Assembly (NCBI GenBank): GCA_012516935.1
Contig: JAAYVZ010000141.1
Location: 62,001-126,000 of the forward strand
Length of the DNA: 64,000 nucleotides
Origin: Holophagae bacterium
GTDB lineage: Bacteria > Acidobacteriota > Thermoanaerobaculia > Thermoanaerobaculales > Thermoanaerobaculaceae
Direction of reading: 5' to 3'
Both the position numbers and the translations under genes were made by a program. The notes beneath the pieces were generated by a model, which was not told where the DNA came from, did no database searches, and worked only from the letters and a program-made list of their open reading frames with translations. This document shows, piece after piece, positions 36,701-43,626 of the stretch (the first letter of the stretch is position 1; the number at the start of each line of letters is the position of its first letter).

Positions 36701-37077
36701 GTTACCAGGGGGTGGTAGATCGACCCACCGTAGACGACCTCAACCTGCTCGGGAGCTTGCTGTCCCCGCAGCAGACGGTAGCTCTCGAGCGGGGCTGTGT
36801 GGACGACCGTCGCGGTCGTGGCGTTGATCCCCCCGAACGCTGCTGCCACCGGACCATCGACCGCCGCAAGGCGCCAGCCCGGCGTCACCGTGCGCGGCTG
36901 CAGCCCGGCATGGAGCACGAATTGCACGCTGTCCCCCGGCGGTGGGGTCAGGACGTCGCGTACCTCGACGCGGTGTGTTTCCGGAGTCAGGACGACAGAA
37001 AGCCGATGATGAGGAGGCGGCGCCGCGACGGCGACCGTCGCCAGCGGGACGGCGAGAACAGCGGTGAGGTGCAGCAT
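33748..37077 (-). CDS. M1 aminopeptidase-like / M28 peptidase / PDZ fusion, exported
   Basis: An 1109-residue protein. A signal peptide (MLHLTAVLAVPLATVAVAA) precedes an M1 gluzincin module with HELLH at about 296-300 and the third zinc ligand Glu in NWCEGL (about 318); no GXMEN exopeptidase motif is seen (the equivalent stretch reads GYGMPGFT). After a linker comes a complete M28 module: AHLDHLGHG (His813, Asp815), HPGADDNASG, TGEEAG, LNLDTVGR and YHRPSDT, giving all two-zinc ligands. A C-terminal PDZ domain (about 1015-1105) follows. It probably acts in the periplasm on peptides. The ATG at 37077 has GGAG upstream and TACAAT at 37093-37098. It is first in an operon with the short antiporter gene. 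Confidence 0.9.
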   Translation of the reverse strand: MLHLTAVLAVPLATVAVAAPPPHHRLSVVLTPETHRVEVRDVLTPPPGDSVQFVLHAGLQPRTVTPGWRLAAVDGPVAAAFGGINATTATVVHTAPLESYRLLRGQQAPEQVEVVYGGSIYHPLVTPDEEYQRSFSETAGIVDPQGVFLAGISFWVPTFGDALVTFELEVTSAPTGWRSVSQGRRTRSEGRERWVCERPVEEVYLVAGPWTEVREQAGPVELMAFLRTPDPLLARRYLDATKRYLALYESMLPAFPWPSFALVENFWETGYGMPGFTLLGPKVIRFPWILTSSYPHELLHNWWGNSVYVAAEGGNWCEGLTTYMADHLLAEQRGEGVGYRRDTLRKYSDFVRDGKDFPLSEFGSRTSAATEAVGYGKSLMLFHMLRQDVGDATFLAGLTRFWRKHANQRASFADLEAAFEAETGTSRRTFFATWVSRPGAPRLAIAAAVVRELPDGAGYQLELTLEQTQPEEPFPLRVPVLITVTEGPAIAAVVQMAGRKASAIVPLLSRPIRLDVDPGFDIMRRLDPAELPPTLSTVLGDDRPSYVLPAGAGEGELAAWRDLVSVWQKGKGDGHLVMDSELTVLPEGNVWVLGWSNRFVGAVLERLAGEGVKVTSETVAVGHEQLAKSDLSLALVARHPGGSGQAVALLAASSPAAIPGLGRKLPHYSKYGYLGFRGAAPENVAKGIWAATGSPLVRSLTDGPLPELRLPRREPLAKLPPVFDGSRMVRTVAWLADPAREGRGLGTPGLAAATDWVESAMREAGLRPGQNAAFRQDFEWKGGKPERKMVLTNLVGVVPGSDPRLAPVLVMAHLDHLGHGWPDVRAGNEGRVHPGADDNASGVAVLLELARHFAAQPPSSRRLLFAVVTGEEAGKLGSQHLLAGMAAGELPVACLNLDTVGRLDEGTLYVLGSDSAREWPFVFMGAGATTGVPVAIVAEQLDASDQVSCLAHGVPAVQLFSGPNADYHRPSDTVDKLDAAGLVKVAAVAAEVVSYLGGRRDPLTTTLGQASAAPIAPPPTGGQRASLGTMPDFGFQGPGVRVAQVTPDSPAERAGIAVGDVLLAIGEQRLSGLADLSAALRTRRPGETVTVTLARGDQELQPQVTLGAR

Positions 37078-37261
37078 GATCGCTCCGCGGCCATTGTACG
37101 TGGCCTTCTCCTGCAACCCCGAGGAGCGCCGCGGCATTGCCCCCTCCGACCGTACCTCCAGCTCCGAGGCGGCTGGCACCCGTCTTGCTGGTAAGCTTGC
37201 GTCGGTACGTACGGTGGGTGGTAGCCTCGGCCCAAGGTGACTGAGAAGAATGGAGATGGAA

Positions 37262-37837
37262 ATGCAGAGACGAGTGCGTCGCTCCTTGCTGCTGGCGCTC
37301 CTGATGTGGACCGGGGCCACTCTGGCACTGGCTCAGGAACGCTACTGCAACGGTCGCCCCCGTGTGCAACGGGGGGTCAAGGTGTATCCGAACGGCCGGC
37401 CCATCCAAATCGGAGATCTTGTGCTGTTCCCGAACGGCAATCCGACGACCGAGGAGGACGGCTCGCTCCTGTACCCGAGCGGCGCGCCGTTTTTCAAGAC
37501 CAAGGTCAAGGGCAAGGAGCAGCCGCGCTTCCTCTATCCCAATGGAAACACGTTGTCAAACGGCACAACCTCCTTCTACCCCAACGGCAAGGTCCTGTTC
37601 CAGAACGGCCTTTTCTACGACCAGAAGGCCAAGGTCGTGCCCCAAGGGCCGAGCCAGATCACGCTGCGGTGGCGAGACTACCACTACACCCTCGACGTGG
37701 TGGACGGGGTCCCCTCCCAGAAGGTCATCGCCATCAAGGTACGCGAGCTCGGCGTCGTGACCAGCTTCCGGCTGGAAAACGGAATGATCACCGAGGTCGA
37801 TGCCTACTGCGCCCCCCCCGAGACCCCCACGCCCTAG
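37262..37837 (+). CDS. secreted YPNG-repeat protein of unknown function
   Basis: A 191-residue protein with a signal peptide (MQRRVRRSLLLALLMWTGAT, cleavage likely after ALA-Q). The mature part begins with five imperfect repeats of 12-21 residues, each built round (V/L/F)-(Y/F)-P-(N/S)-G: KVYPNGRPI, VLFPNGNPT, LLYPSGAPF, FLYPNGNTL and SFYPNGKVL. A C-terminal beta-rich region of about 70 residues follows. The repeats resemble MORN/YwqK-type beta-hairpin repeats. The ATG at 37262 is preferred (GGAG 6 nt upstream) over ATGs at 37250 and 37256. It is divergent from the big peptidase and convergent, with a 4-bp overlap, with the phosphoglycerate mutase. Confidence 0.8.
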   Translation: MQRRVRRSLLLALLMWTGATLALAQERYCNGRPRVQRGVKVYPNGRPIQIGDLVLFPNGNPTTEEDGSLLYPSGAPFFKTKVKGKEQPRFLYPNGNTLSNGTTSFYPNGKVLFQNGLFYDQKAKVVPQGPSQITLRWRDYHYTLDVVDGVPSQKVIAIKVRELGVVTSFRLENGMITEVDAYCAPPETPTP

Positions 37838-39399
37838 GCCGCGCCCACCGGCCGGCCAATCCCGTGCACCAGAAGGTCGTAGGCGCGTCGCACCCGGTCC
37901 CAGTGCTGCTCGCGGTCGAGCGCCCAGTAGCGACCGATGACCGACACCAACCGGCCCAGCCCGAGCTCGGCGACGCGCTTTTCGACCAGCGCAACGTAGT
38001 CGGCTCCGGACTGCGGCCGCTCGCCACGTCGCCCGAGCAAACCGTGGACGAACACTTCCGGCACACCGACCCGGCGCGCCAGCTCGAGCAAGGCGAACAG
38101 GTGGTCCAAGCTGCCGTGCGAGGAAAAGAAGGAGACGATCCCCAGCAGGTGCAGTGGTCGCCGAGTATCGCGGGCCGCCTCGGCGGCCCAACGAAACGCC
38201 TCGTTGGTGAAAAAGCTGCCGTCCTCGATCGCCTCGGCGATGCGTACCCGGTCGGCCGGCACCACGCGGCCGGCGCCGAGGTGGAGGTGGCCGGCCTCGG
38301 AGTTGCCGACCGTGCCCGGTGGCAAGCCGACGGCCTCGCCGGCAGCCGCGAGGAGGGTGTGGGGGAACGCCCCCTGCAGCTCGTCCATAGCCGGCGTCGG
38401 CGTCGCAGCGATGAGGTTTCCGGGGCCCGGTGCAGCCACCCCCCAGCCGTCGCAAATCACGAGGAGCACACGACCGCAGCGCGGTAGCGACCCGCAAGCC
38501 AGCAAGCTGCGGCCGGTCATCTCTGCCGGCTTGTCGAGACCCAAAAGGTCGAGGATGGTCGGCGCCACGTCGCTGAGCGATCCTCCGTCGCGCAGCCGGC
38601 AGGACACCGCTCCCGGAGGCGGCACCACCAGGCAGGGGACGGGAGAGTCCGTGTGGCCGGTGTCGACCGTGCCTTCCGGAAACAGCCAGCGCTCCACCGT
38701 ACCGTGGTCGGCCGTGACCACGGCCGCAACCCCGCAGCGCCGAGCCGCTCGTACCATCCGACCCACCGCGGTGTCGACCGCCATCACAGCCTGCTCGATG
38801 GCGTCACGGCACTCACTATGGCCAACCACGTCGATGTTGGCGAGGTTGGCCACGATGAGTGCCTGAGCCGGGTCGGCGAGCTCCGCCTCGACGGCGTCGG
38901 CGACCTCTGCGGCGCGCATGGCCGGCGAGACGAGTGGCTCAGCGGGCGAGTCGAGCACGATCCGCCGCTCGCGCGGGAACGCCTCTTGGCGCTTGCCGGC
39001 AAAAAAGTACGAGACGTGGATCGCCTTCTCGCTCTCGGCCACACGGCTCTGACCCAGGCCGCTTCGACTCACCACTTCGGCGAGCGTGCCTCGCAGGTGT
39101 TCGAGCGGTGGAAACCCCACCCGTACCGGCAGCTTCGCGTCGTACTCGATCATCGTAACGAAGCGGAGATCCAAGCGCTCGACCGGGAACGGCGCGAACG
39201 TCGGGTCGACGAGAGCGGCGGTCAGCTCGACCTCGCGCTCGCCCCGGAGGTCATAGAAGATCACCGAATCGCCGGGCTCGATCCGCCCCACGGCGTGGCC
39301 GTCTCCAGCGACGCGGACCAACGGCTCCATGCGTTCCTCATCCTGACCTCGGCCATAAGCCGCCCGTACCGCCTCCGACATGCAAGAATCGATCACCAT
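37834..39399 (-). CDS. circularly permuted 2,3-bisphosphoglycerate-independent phosphoglycerate mutase-like protein
   Basis: A 521-residue protein with clear iPGM (GpmI/GpmM) homology but halves swapped. Residues 1-305 match iPGM from about residue 225 to the end: GRIEPGDSVIF, LRGER, FVTMIEYDA, SEKAIHV with Lys125, NIDVVGH with Asp190/His194, TADHG with Asp231/His232, TGHTDSPVP with His249, and DVAPTILDLLGL. After a short linker with two Cys, residues 312-521 match the iPGM start: VICDGWGV (Asp317), TVGNSEAGH with the nucleophile Ser367, SSHGSLDHLFALLEL, IGRYWALDRE, AYDLLVHG. The usual DGRD loop reads GRRG. The N-terminal helix (SEAVRAAYGRG) follows on directly from the C-terminal end of the canonical order. 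An alternative ATG is at 39381. Glycolytic mutase activity is inferred, not certain. Confidence 0.9.
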   Translation of the reverse strand: MVIDSCMSEAVRAAYGRGQDEERMEPLVRVAGDGHAVGRIEPGDSVIFYDLRGEREVELTAALVDPTFAPFPVERLDLRFVTMIEYDAKLPVRVGFPPLEHLRGTLAEVVSRSGLGQSRVAESEKAIHVSYFFAGKRQEAFPRERRIVLDSPAEPLVSPAMRAAEVADAVEAELADPAQALIVANLANIDVVGHSECRDAIEQAVMAVDTAVGRMVRAARRCGVAAVVTADHGTVERWLFPEGTVDTGHTDSPVPCLVVPPPGAVSCRLRDGGSLSDVAPTILDLLGLDKPAEMTGRSLLACGSLPRCGRVLLVICDGWGVAAPGPGNLIAATPTPAMDELQGAFPHTLLAAAGEAVGLPPGTVGNSEAGHLHLGAGRVVPADRVRIAEAIEDGSFFTNEAFRWAAEAARDTRRPLHLLGIVSFFSSHGSLDHLFALLELARRVGVPEVFVHGLLGRRGERPQSGADYVALVEKRVAELGLGRLVSVIGRYWALDREQHWDRVRRAYDLLVHGIGRPVGAA

Positions 39400-39422
39400 C
39401 GGTCCGTGCCTCGAGCGGAGGG

Positions 39423-39476
39423 ATTATCTCCCAGCTCGCCCGTGCTCTGGTCAATGCCCGGCGCAACCGGGATAAT
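39423..39476. promoter_or_regulatory. divergent promoter region of the permuted mutase and glgC
   Basis: GATAAT occurs on both strands: minus strand 39423-39428, with TTGACC at 39449-39454 (20-nt spacer, long), toward the mutase; plus strand 39471-39476, toward glgC. Each could be a -10. The glgC leader then carries GGAGGAGG. The shared 110-bp region could coordinate the two sugar-phosphate genes. Confidence 0.4.
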
Positions 39477-39510
39477 GCTGGCAACAGCCGGCGGCTCGGG
39501 AGGAGGCTGG

Positions 39511-40752
39511 ATGGCTCGCAAGAAGGTGATCTTCGAGGACACGCTGGCGCTGGTCTTGGCCGGGGGCCAGGGGGGCCGGCTTTCTCCCCTCACCAGCGAC
39601 CGGTCGAAACCGGCGGTGCCGTTCGGTGGGATGTACCGCATCATCGACTTCACGCTCTCCAACTGCCTCAACTCGGGGCTCAGGAAGATCTTCGTGCTCA
39701 CCCAGTACAAGTCGGGGAGCCTCGAGCGACACATCCAGCTCGGCTGGAATCCGGTGTTCTCGGTTGAGCTCGGCGAGTGGATCTACACCGTGCCGCCGCA
39801 GCTGCGAATCGGCCAGCGGTGGTACCTGGGCACCGCCGACGCGGTGTTCCAGAACGTGTACCTGCTCGAGCAAGTGCGGCCGGCTCGGGTGATGATCCTC
39901 TCCGGCGACCACGTCTACAAGATGAACTACAGCACGATGCTCGATTTCCACGATGGGCGGGAGGCGTTGGCGACGATCGCTGTCGTCGAGGTGCCAATCG
40001 AGCAGGCGAGTGCGTTCGGGGTCGTCGAGGTGGATGCGGACTGGCGCATCGTCGGCTTCCAGGAGAAGCCGACGAACCCCGTTCCCGTGCCCGGTAAGGC
40101 CGGTGTTGCGCTGGTCAACATGGGGGTCTACTGCTTCGAGACCGACACCCTCATCGAGGTCGTCTCCCGGGACGCGGAGCACCAGACCCGCCACGATTTC
40201 GGGCACGACATCCTGCCATCCATGGTGGCGAGCGGCCGGCTGTTCGCCTTTCCGTTCGTGGACGAAAACCGCAAGCAGGTGGCGTACTGGAGAGACATCG
40301 GCACCCTCGACTCGTACTTCGATGCCAGCATGGACCTCGTCTCGGTCGACCCGGTGTTCAACCTCTACGATCGAGCATGGCCGTTGCGCACCCTCCCCCA
40401 GCAGCTCCCTCCGGCCAAGACCGTCTTCGCCCAAGAAGAACCGGGAGGACGTGCCGGCATGATCCTGGACTCGGCCGTGTGCGGCGGGGTGATCGTGTCC
40501 GGCGGACGGGTCGAGAGGTCGATCCTCGGCCCGGAGGTCCGGGTCAACAGCTTCGCGCGGGTCACCGACTGCGTCCTCATGGACGGCGTGCAGGTGGGCC
40601 GCCACGCCCGTCTCACCCGCGCCATCGTCGACAAGGGGGTGGTCATTCCGCCCGGCTTCGTGATCGGCGAGAACGCCGTCGAAGACTGCAACCGCTTCAC
40701 GGTCAGCGAGCGCGGCGTGGTGGTGATCGCCAAGAGGATGGTGTTGAGCTGA
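39511..40752 (+). CDS. glgC: glucose-1-phosphate adenylyltransferase
   Basis: A 413-residue ADP-glucose pyrophosphorylase that makes ADP-glucose for glycogen synthesis. The nucleotidyltransferase core has LVLAGGQGGRLSPLTSDRSKPAVPFGG, the IDFTLSNCLNSG block, WYLGTADAVFQN, ILSGDHVYKMNY and the FQEKPTNP block with the sugar-phosphate-binding Lys. A C-terminal left-handed beta-helix (about 290-400) carries the allosteric-type region. The ATG at 39511 (MARKKVIFEDT) has GGAGGAGG upstream. No glgA or glgB lies next to it; it is divergent from the permuted phosphoglycerate mutase. Confidence 0.96.
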   Translation: MARKKVIFEDTLALVLAGGQGGRLSPLTSDRSKPAVPFGGMYRIIDFTLSNCLNSGLRKIFVLTQYKSGSLERHIQLGWNPVFSVELGEWIYTVPPQLRIGQRWYLGTADAVFQNVYLLEQVRPARVMILSGDHVYKMNYSTMLDFHDGREALATIAVVEVPIEQASAFGVVEVDADWRIVGFQEKPTNPVPVPGKAGVALVNMGVYCFETDTLIEVVSRDAEHQTRHDFGHDILPSMVASGRLFAFPFVDENRKQVAYWRDIGTLDSYFDASMDLVSVDPVFNLYDRAWPLRTLPQQLPPAKTVFAQEEPGGRAGMILDSAVCGGVIVSGGRVERSILGPEVRVNSFARVTDCVLMDGVQVGRHARLTRAIVDKGVVIPPGFVIGENAVEDCNRFTVSERGVVVIAKRMVLS

Positions 40753-40770
40753 CTGCCCCTTCCGGCGGTA

Positions 40771-40965
40771 TCACGTGCTTCCCGGGAGGCGGTCGCGAAG
40801 CACGATCGCCAACCTGCTGCCCCGACCGAGCCTGCTCTCCACCTGCACGACCCGCGGGTACCGGTCGATGCACCGCCCGCCGAGCGCTGGACAAAGTTCC
40901 TCGCCACCATCGCGCCGGCTCGCGCTCTGGTTCGCCTCCGCCAACCCCCCGCCGCTGCTGTGCAC
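40771..40965 (-). pseudogene. possible remnant resembling a histidine-kinase ATPase C-terminus
   Basis: In the 277-bp gap after glgC the minus strand has an open frame of about 65 codons with G/C-rich third positions. Its end, VVQVESRLGRGSRLAIVL, looks like the last strand of a histidine-kinase HATPase domain, whose consensus is roughly IxVESxxGxGSxFxIxLP. The part before it does not match the rest of that domain, so at best it is a decayed fragment. It lies downstream of uppP on the same strand. Chance similarity is quite possible. Confidence 0.2.
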
Positions 40966-41029
40966 CGGCGTCAGCTCGCTGCGTGTGGTGTTGCCACCGG
41001 GTCTCGAGTCGACACCGGCAGTCAACGGC

Positions 41030-41854
41030 TCAGGACGCGAGGACGAGGACGAGGAGCGCCGCCAGCGCGAAGCGGTAGAAGGCAAAGGGCACCAATGACA
41101 GGCGCTGGACCAGGCGTAGGAACCCCGTCACCGCCACCCAAGCGACAGCGAACGAGACAACGGTGCCGATGGCCAAGGCCGCTCCGAGGTGGGCATCCAG
41201 CACCTGCCAGGAGCGCACGAGATCGAAAAGCGTGGCGGCCACCATCACCGGCACCGCAACGACAAAAGAAAGCTCGGTCGCCGTACGGCGGTCGAGACCG
41301 ACCAACAACCCACCCGAGATCGTCGCCCCAGAGCGCGAAAAGCCGGGCCACAACGCGAAGCACTGCACGCAACCGACCGCTAAGGCCTGACGCAGGGTGA
41401 CCTCGTCCAGGCTCCGGGCCTTCGGCTTCGCCTGCCGCCGGGCCCACCGCTCGGCAGCCAGCATCAGAACGCCGCCGATCACCAAGCCGATCACCACCGG
41501 CCGCGCACTGAAAAGGTGTGTCTTGATCACCCCGTGCAGCAACGCACCGAGAGCGAATGCCGGCGCGCAGGCCACAGCGATGTGGGCGACCGTGAGGCCT
41601 CCCGTCCTGGCACGAGGCCACAACCCCTCTCCCCGCAGCCCTTCTCGCACCAGGGTTGCGAACCGACGCCGGTAAAGCCACAACACCGCCAGGATCGCCC
41701 CGAGTTGGATGACGATCTCGAGCGTCTCGGCCCGCTCCCCAGCGAAGCCGAGCCACTCCCCGACCAGGATCAAGTGACCGGTCGACGACACCGGGAGGTA
41801 CTCGGTGAGCCCCTCGACGATCCCCAGGATGAGGGCGAGCCACAGCTCGTGCAT
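41030..41854 (-). CDS. uppP: undecaprenyl-diphosphatase
   Basis: A 274-residue integral membrane phosphatase (BacA/UppP) that regenerates undecaprenyl phosphate for peptidoglycan and other glycan export; overexpression gives bacitracin resistance. Both family motifs are intact: the Glu-rich EGLTEYLPVSSTGHLIL near the N-terminus, and PGFSRSGATISGGLL in the second half. There are eight or so hydrophobic helices. The ATG at 41854 follows a TAAGAT by exactly 6 nt and has no Shine-Dalgarno, so the mRNA is probably leaderless. It is divergent from the cbb3 oxidase operon. Confidence 0.96.
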   Translation of the reverse strand: MHELWLALILGIVEGLTEYLPVSSTGHLILVGEWLGFAGERAETLEIVIQLGAILAVLWLYRRRFATLVREGLRGEGLWPRARTGGLTVAHIAVACAPAFALGALLHGVIKTHLFSARPVVIGLVIGGVLMLAAERWARRQAKPKARSLDEVTLRQALAVGCVQCFALWPGFSRSGATISGGLLVGLDRRTATELSFVVAVPVMVAATLFDLVRSWQVLDAHLGAALAIGTVVSFAVAWVAVTGFLRLVQRLSLVPFAFYRFALAALLVLVLAS

Positions 41855-41860
41855 CGCGCC

Positions 41861-41866
41861 ATCTTA
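41861..41866 (-). promoter_or_regulatory. -10 element of uppP, likely leaderless
   Basis: TAAGAT on the minus strand, 6 nt before the uppP ATG at 41854. No Shine-Dalgarno and no clear -35. A GATAAT on the plus strand (41896-41901) may serve the divergent cbb3 operon. Confidence 0.45.
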
Positions 41867-41977
41867 CGGCATGGACAGCGGCGACCGCAGTCGTCGATAA
41901 TGGACCGGCCTGCCCGCTCGCGCGCCGACTGCGCTCGCTGGCATCACGCCGCGTGAGCGGTCACAGGCGGGGGCGCG

Positions 41978-42175
41978 ATGACTCTTGTCTACGGGATAGT
42001 CTGGATCGTGATGGCGGCCTTCGCCGTGAGCGCGGTGGCCGCACTGGTGTGGGCAATCCAGCACGGGCAGATGGAGCGCTTCGCCAGCGCGGCACGCAGC
42101 ATCTTCGACGAGGAGGAGCCGGTCGGCAGGCCCACCGATGCTTTCCCCACCTCGGGCCTGGAGCGCCGCTCATGA
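41978..42175 (+). CDS. ccoS: cbb3-type oxidase maturation protein CcoS
   Basis: A 65-residue membrane protein with one N-terminal helix (about 3-27) followed by WAIQHGQMERFASAARSIFDEEE, matching the CcoS pattern of a single span, a short basic/aromatic stretch and an acidic 'DDE' cluster. CcoS is needed for cofactor insertion into cbb3 oxidase. It is the first gene of the operon here, whereas in many proteobacteria it follows ccoI. Its stop overlaps ccoN by 4 bp (ATGA). It starts at ATG 41978 behind a GGCGGGGGCG stretch. Confidence 0.82.
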   Translation: MTLVYGIVWIVMAAFAVSAVAALVWAIQHGQMERFASAARSIFDEEEPVGRPTDAFPTSGLERRS

Positions 42176-43626
42176 GCGAGCTTATGCCGTCCGCCGCCGA
42201 GCCCCAGAACGAGCCGCCGACTCGGGCAGAGATCGACCGCTCGTGCCGGGGGCCGCTGCTGGTCTTCATTGCCTCGGCCGTGTTCTGGCTCGTCATCGGC
42301 AGCCTGTGGGCGATCCTGGCCGCCGTCAAGATGCACACCCCGGGGCTGTTGACCTCCTGGGAGCCGCTCACCTTCGGGCGGGTTCGCCCCGTGCACCTCA
42401 ACATGACGATCTACGGTTGGGCGTCAATGTCGGGGATCGCGACCCTACTCTGGCTCCAAGCCCGGCTCGCCCGCACCCGGTTGCCGTTACCCAACCTCCT
42501 GATCGCCGGCGGCGTGGTGTGGAACCTGGCACTCGTCGCTGGCCTCGTGGAGATCAGCCTCGGGCACGGCACTTCGGTGGAGTGGATCGAGATCCCGCTA
42601 TTTTGGGCGCTGGTCTTCGCCTCTGTCTTCGCCGTCGTGATGGCTTCCTCGCTGACCATGTTCGCGCGCCGCAAGGTCGCGCACGTCTACGTCTCGCAGT
42701 GGTACCTGTTCGGCGCGGTGCTCTGGTTTCCGTTTCTGTATCTGATGGCCAACACCCTCATCCATACCGGCTTGACGCGGGGCGTGACGGCCGCGGCCAC
42801 CAACTGGTGGTTCGCTCACAACGTGCTCGGTCTGTGGCTGACGCCGATCGGCCTGGCCACCATCTACTACCTCATCCCCAAGGTCATCGGCGCGCCGATC
42901 CACTCGTACCACCTGTCGCTGCTCGGGTTCTGGTCGCTGGCGCTGTTCTACAACTGGGCCGGGACCCATCACCTCATCGGCGGGCCGCTGCCAGCGTGGC
43001 TGGTGACGGTGGGGATCGTCGGCTCGTTGATGATGTTCGTGCCGGTGATCACGGTGGGGATCAATCACCACATGACGATGGTCGGGCACTTCCGGCGTCT
43101 GAAGGACAGCCCGACGCTGCGCTTCATCGTTTTTTCCGGCATGAGCTACACCGCCGTGAGCCTCCAGGGCTCCCTCACATCGCTACGTAGCGTCAATGAG
43201 GTCAATCATTTCACCCACTACACCATAGCTCACGCCCACCTCGGGGTGTACTCCTTCTTCTCGATGGCGATGTTCGGGGCGCTGTACTACCTGCTGCCGC
43301 GCCTGACCGGCCGAGAGTGGGCGTCGGCGCGCCTCATCAAGCTTCACTTCTGGGCCTCGGCAGGCGGGCTCGCCCTCTACTGGGGGCCGTTGACCATCGG
43401 CGGGTGGTTGCAAGGGCTGCGGATGAACAACCCCGACGTGCCGTTTCTCGAGATCATGACCGACACCCTGCCCTGGCTGTGGGGACGCACGGCAGCCGGA
43501 ACACTCATGACTTTGGGGCATGTCGTGTTCGCCTGGCTGGTGGTGACGATGTTACGAGGCTCGGGGGGCGCACGCCCGGCCTCGTTCGCCGCCGCGACGT
43601 CGCCGATCGGGGAGGTGAAGCAATGA
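42172..43626 (+). CDS. ccoN: cbb3-type cytochrome c oxidase subunit I
   Basis: A 484-residue, 12-helix heme-copper oxidase catalytic subunit (C family). The haem/Cu ligands are visible: His in RPVHLNMTIYGW (low-spin haem), WWFAHNVLG, THHLIGGP (CuB), and HFTHYTIAHAHLG (haem b3 and low-spin haem). It reduces O2 with high affinity and pumps protons, so the organism respires at low oxygen. The ATG at 42172 overlaps the ccoS stop, and the end overlaps ccoO by 4 bp. Confidence 0.95.
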   Translation: MSELMPSAAEPQNEPPTRAEIDRSCRGPLLVFIASAVFWLVIGSLWAILAAVKMHTPGLLTSWEPLTFGRVRPVHLNMTIYGWASMSGIATLLWLQARLARTRLPLPNLLIAGGVVWNLALVAGLVEISLGHGTSVEWIEIPLFWALVFASVFAVVMASSLTMFARRKVAHVYVSQWYLFGAVLWFPFLYLMANTLIHTGLTRGVTAAATNWWFAHNVLGLWLTPIGLATIYYLIPKVIGAPIHSYHLSLLGFWSLALFYNWAGTHHLIGGPLPAWLVTVGIVGSLMMFVPVITVGINHHMTMVGHFRRLKDSPTLRFIVFSGMSYTAVSLQGSLTSLRSVNEVNHFTHYTIAHAHLGVYSFFSMAMFGALYYLLPRLTGREWASARLIKLHFWASAGGLALYWGPLTIGGWLQGLRMNNPDVPFLEIMTDTLPWLWGRTAAGTLMTLGHVVFAWLVVTMLRGSGGARPASFAAATSPIGEVKQ

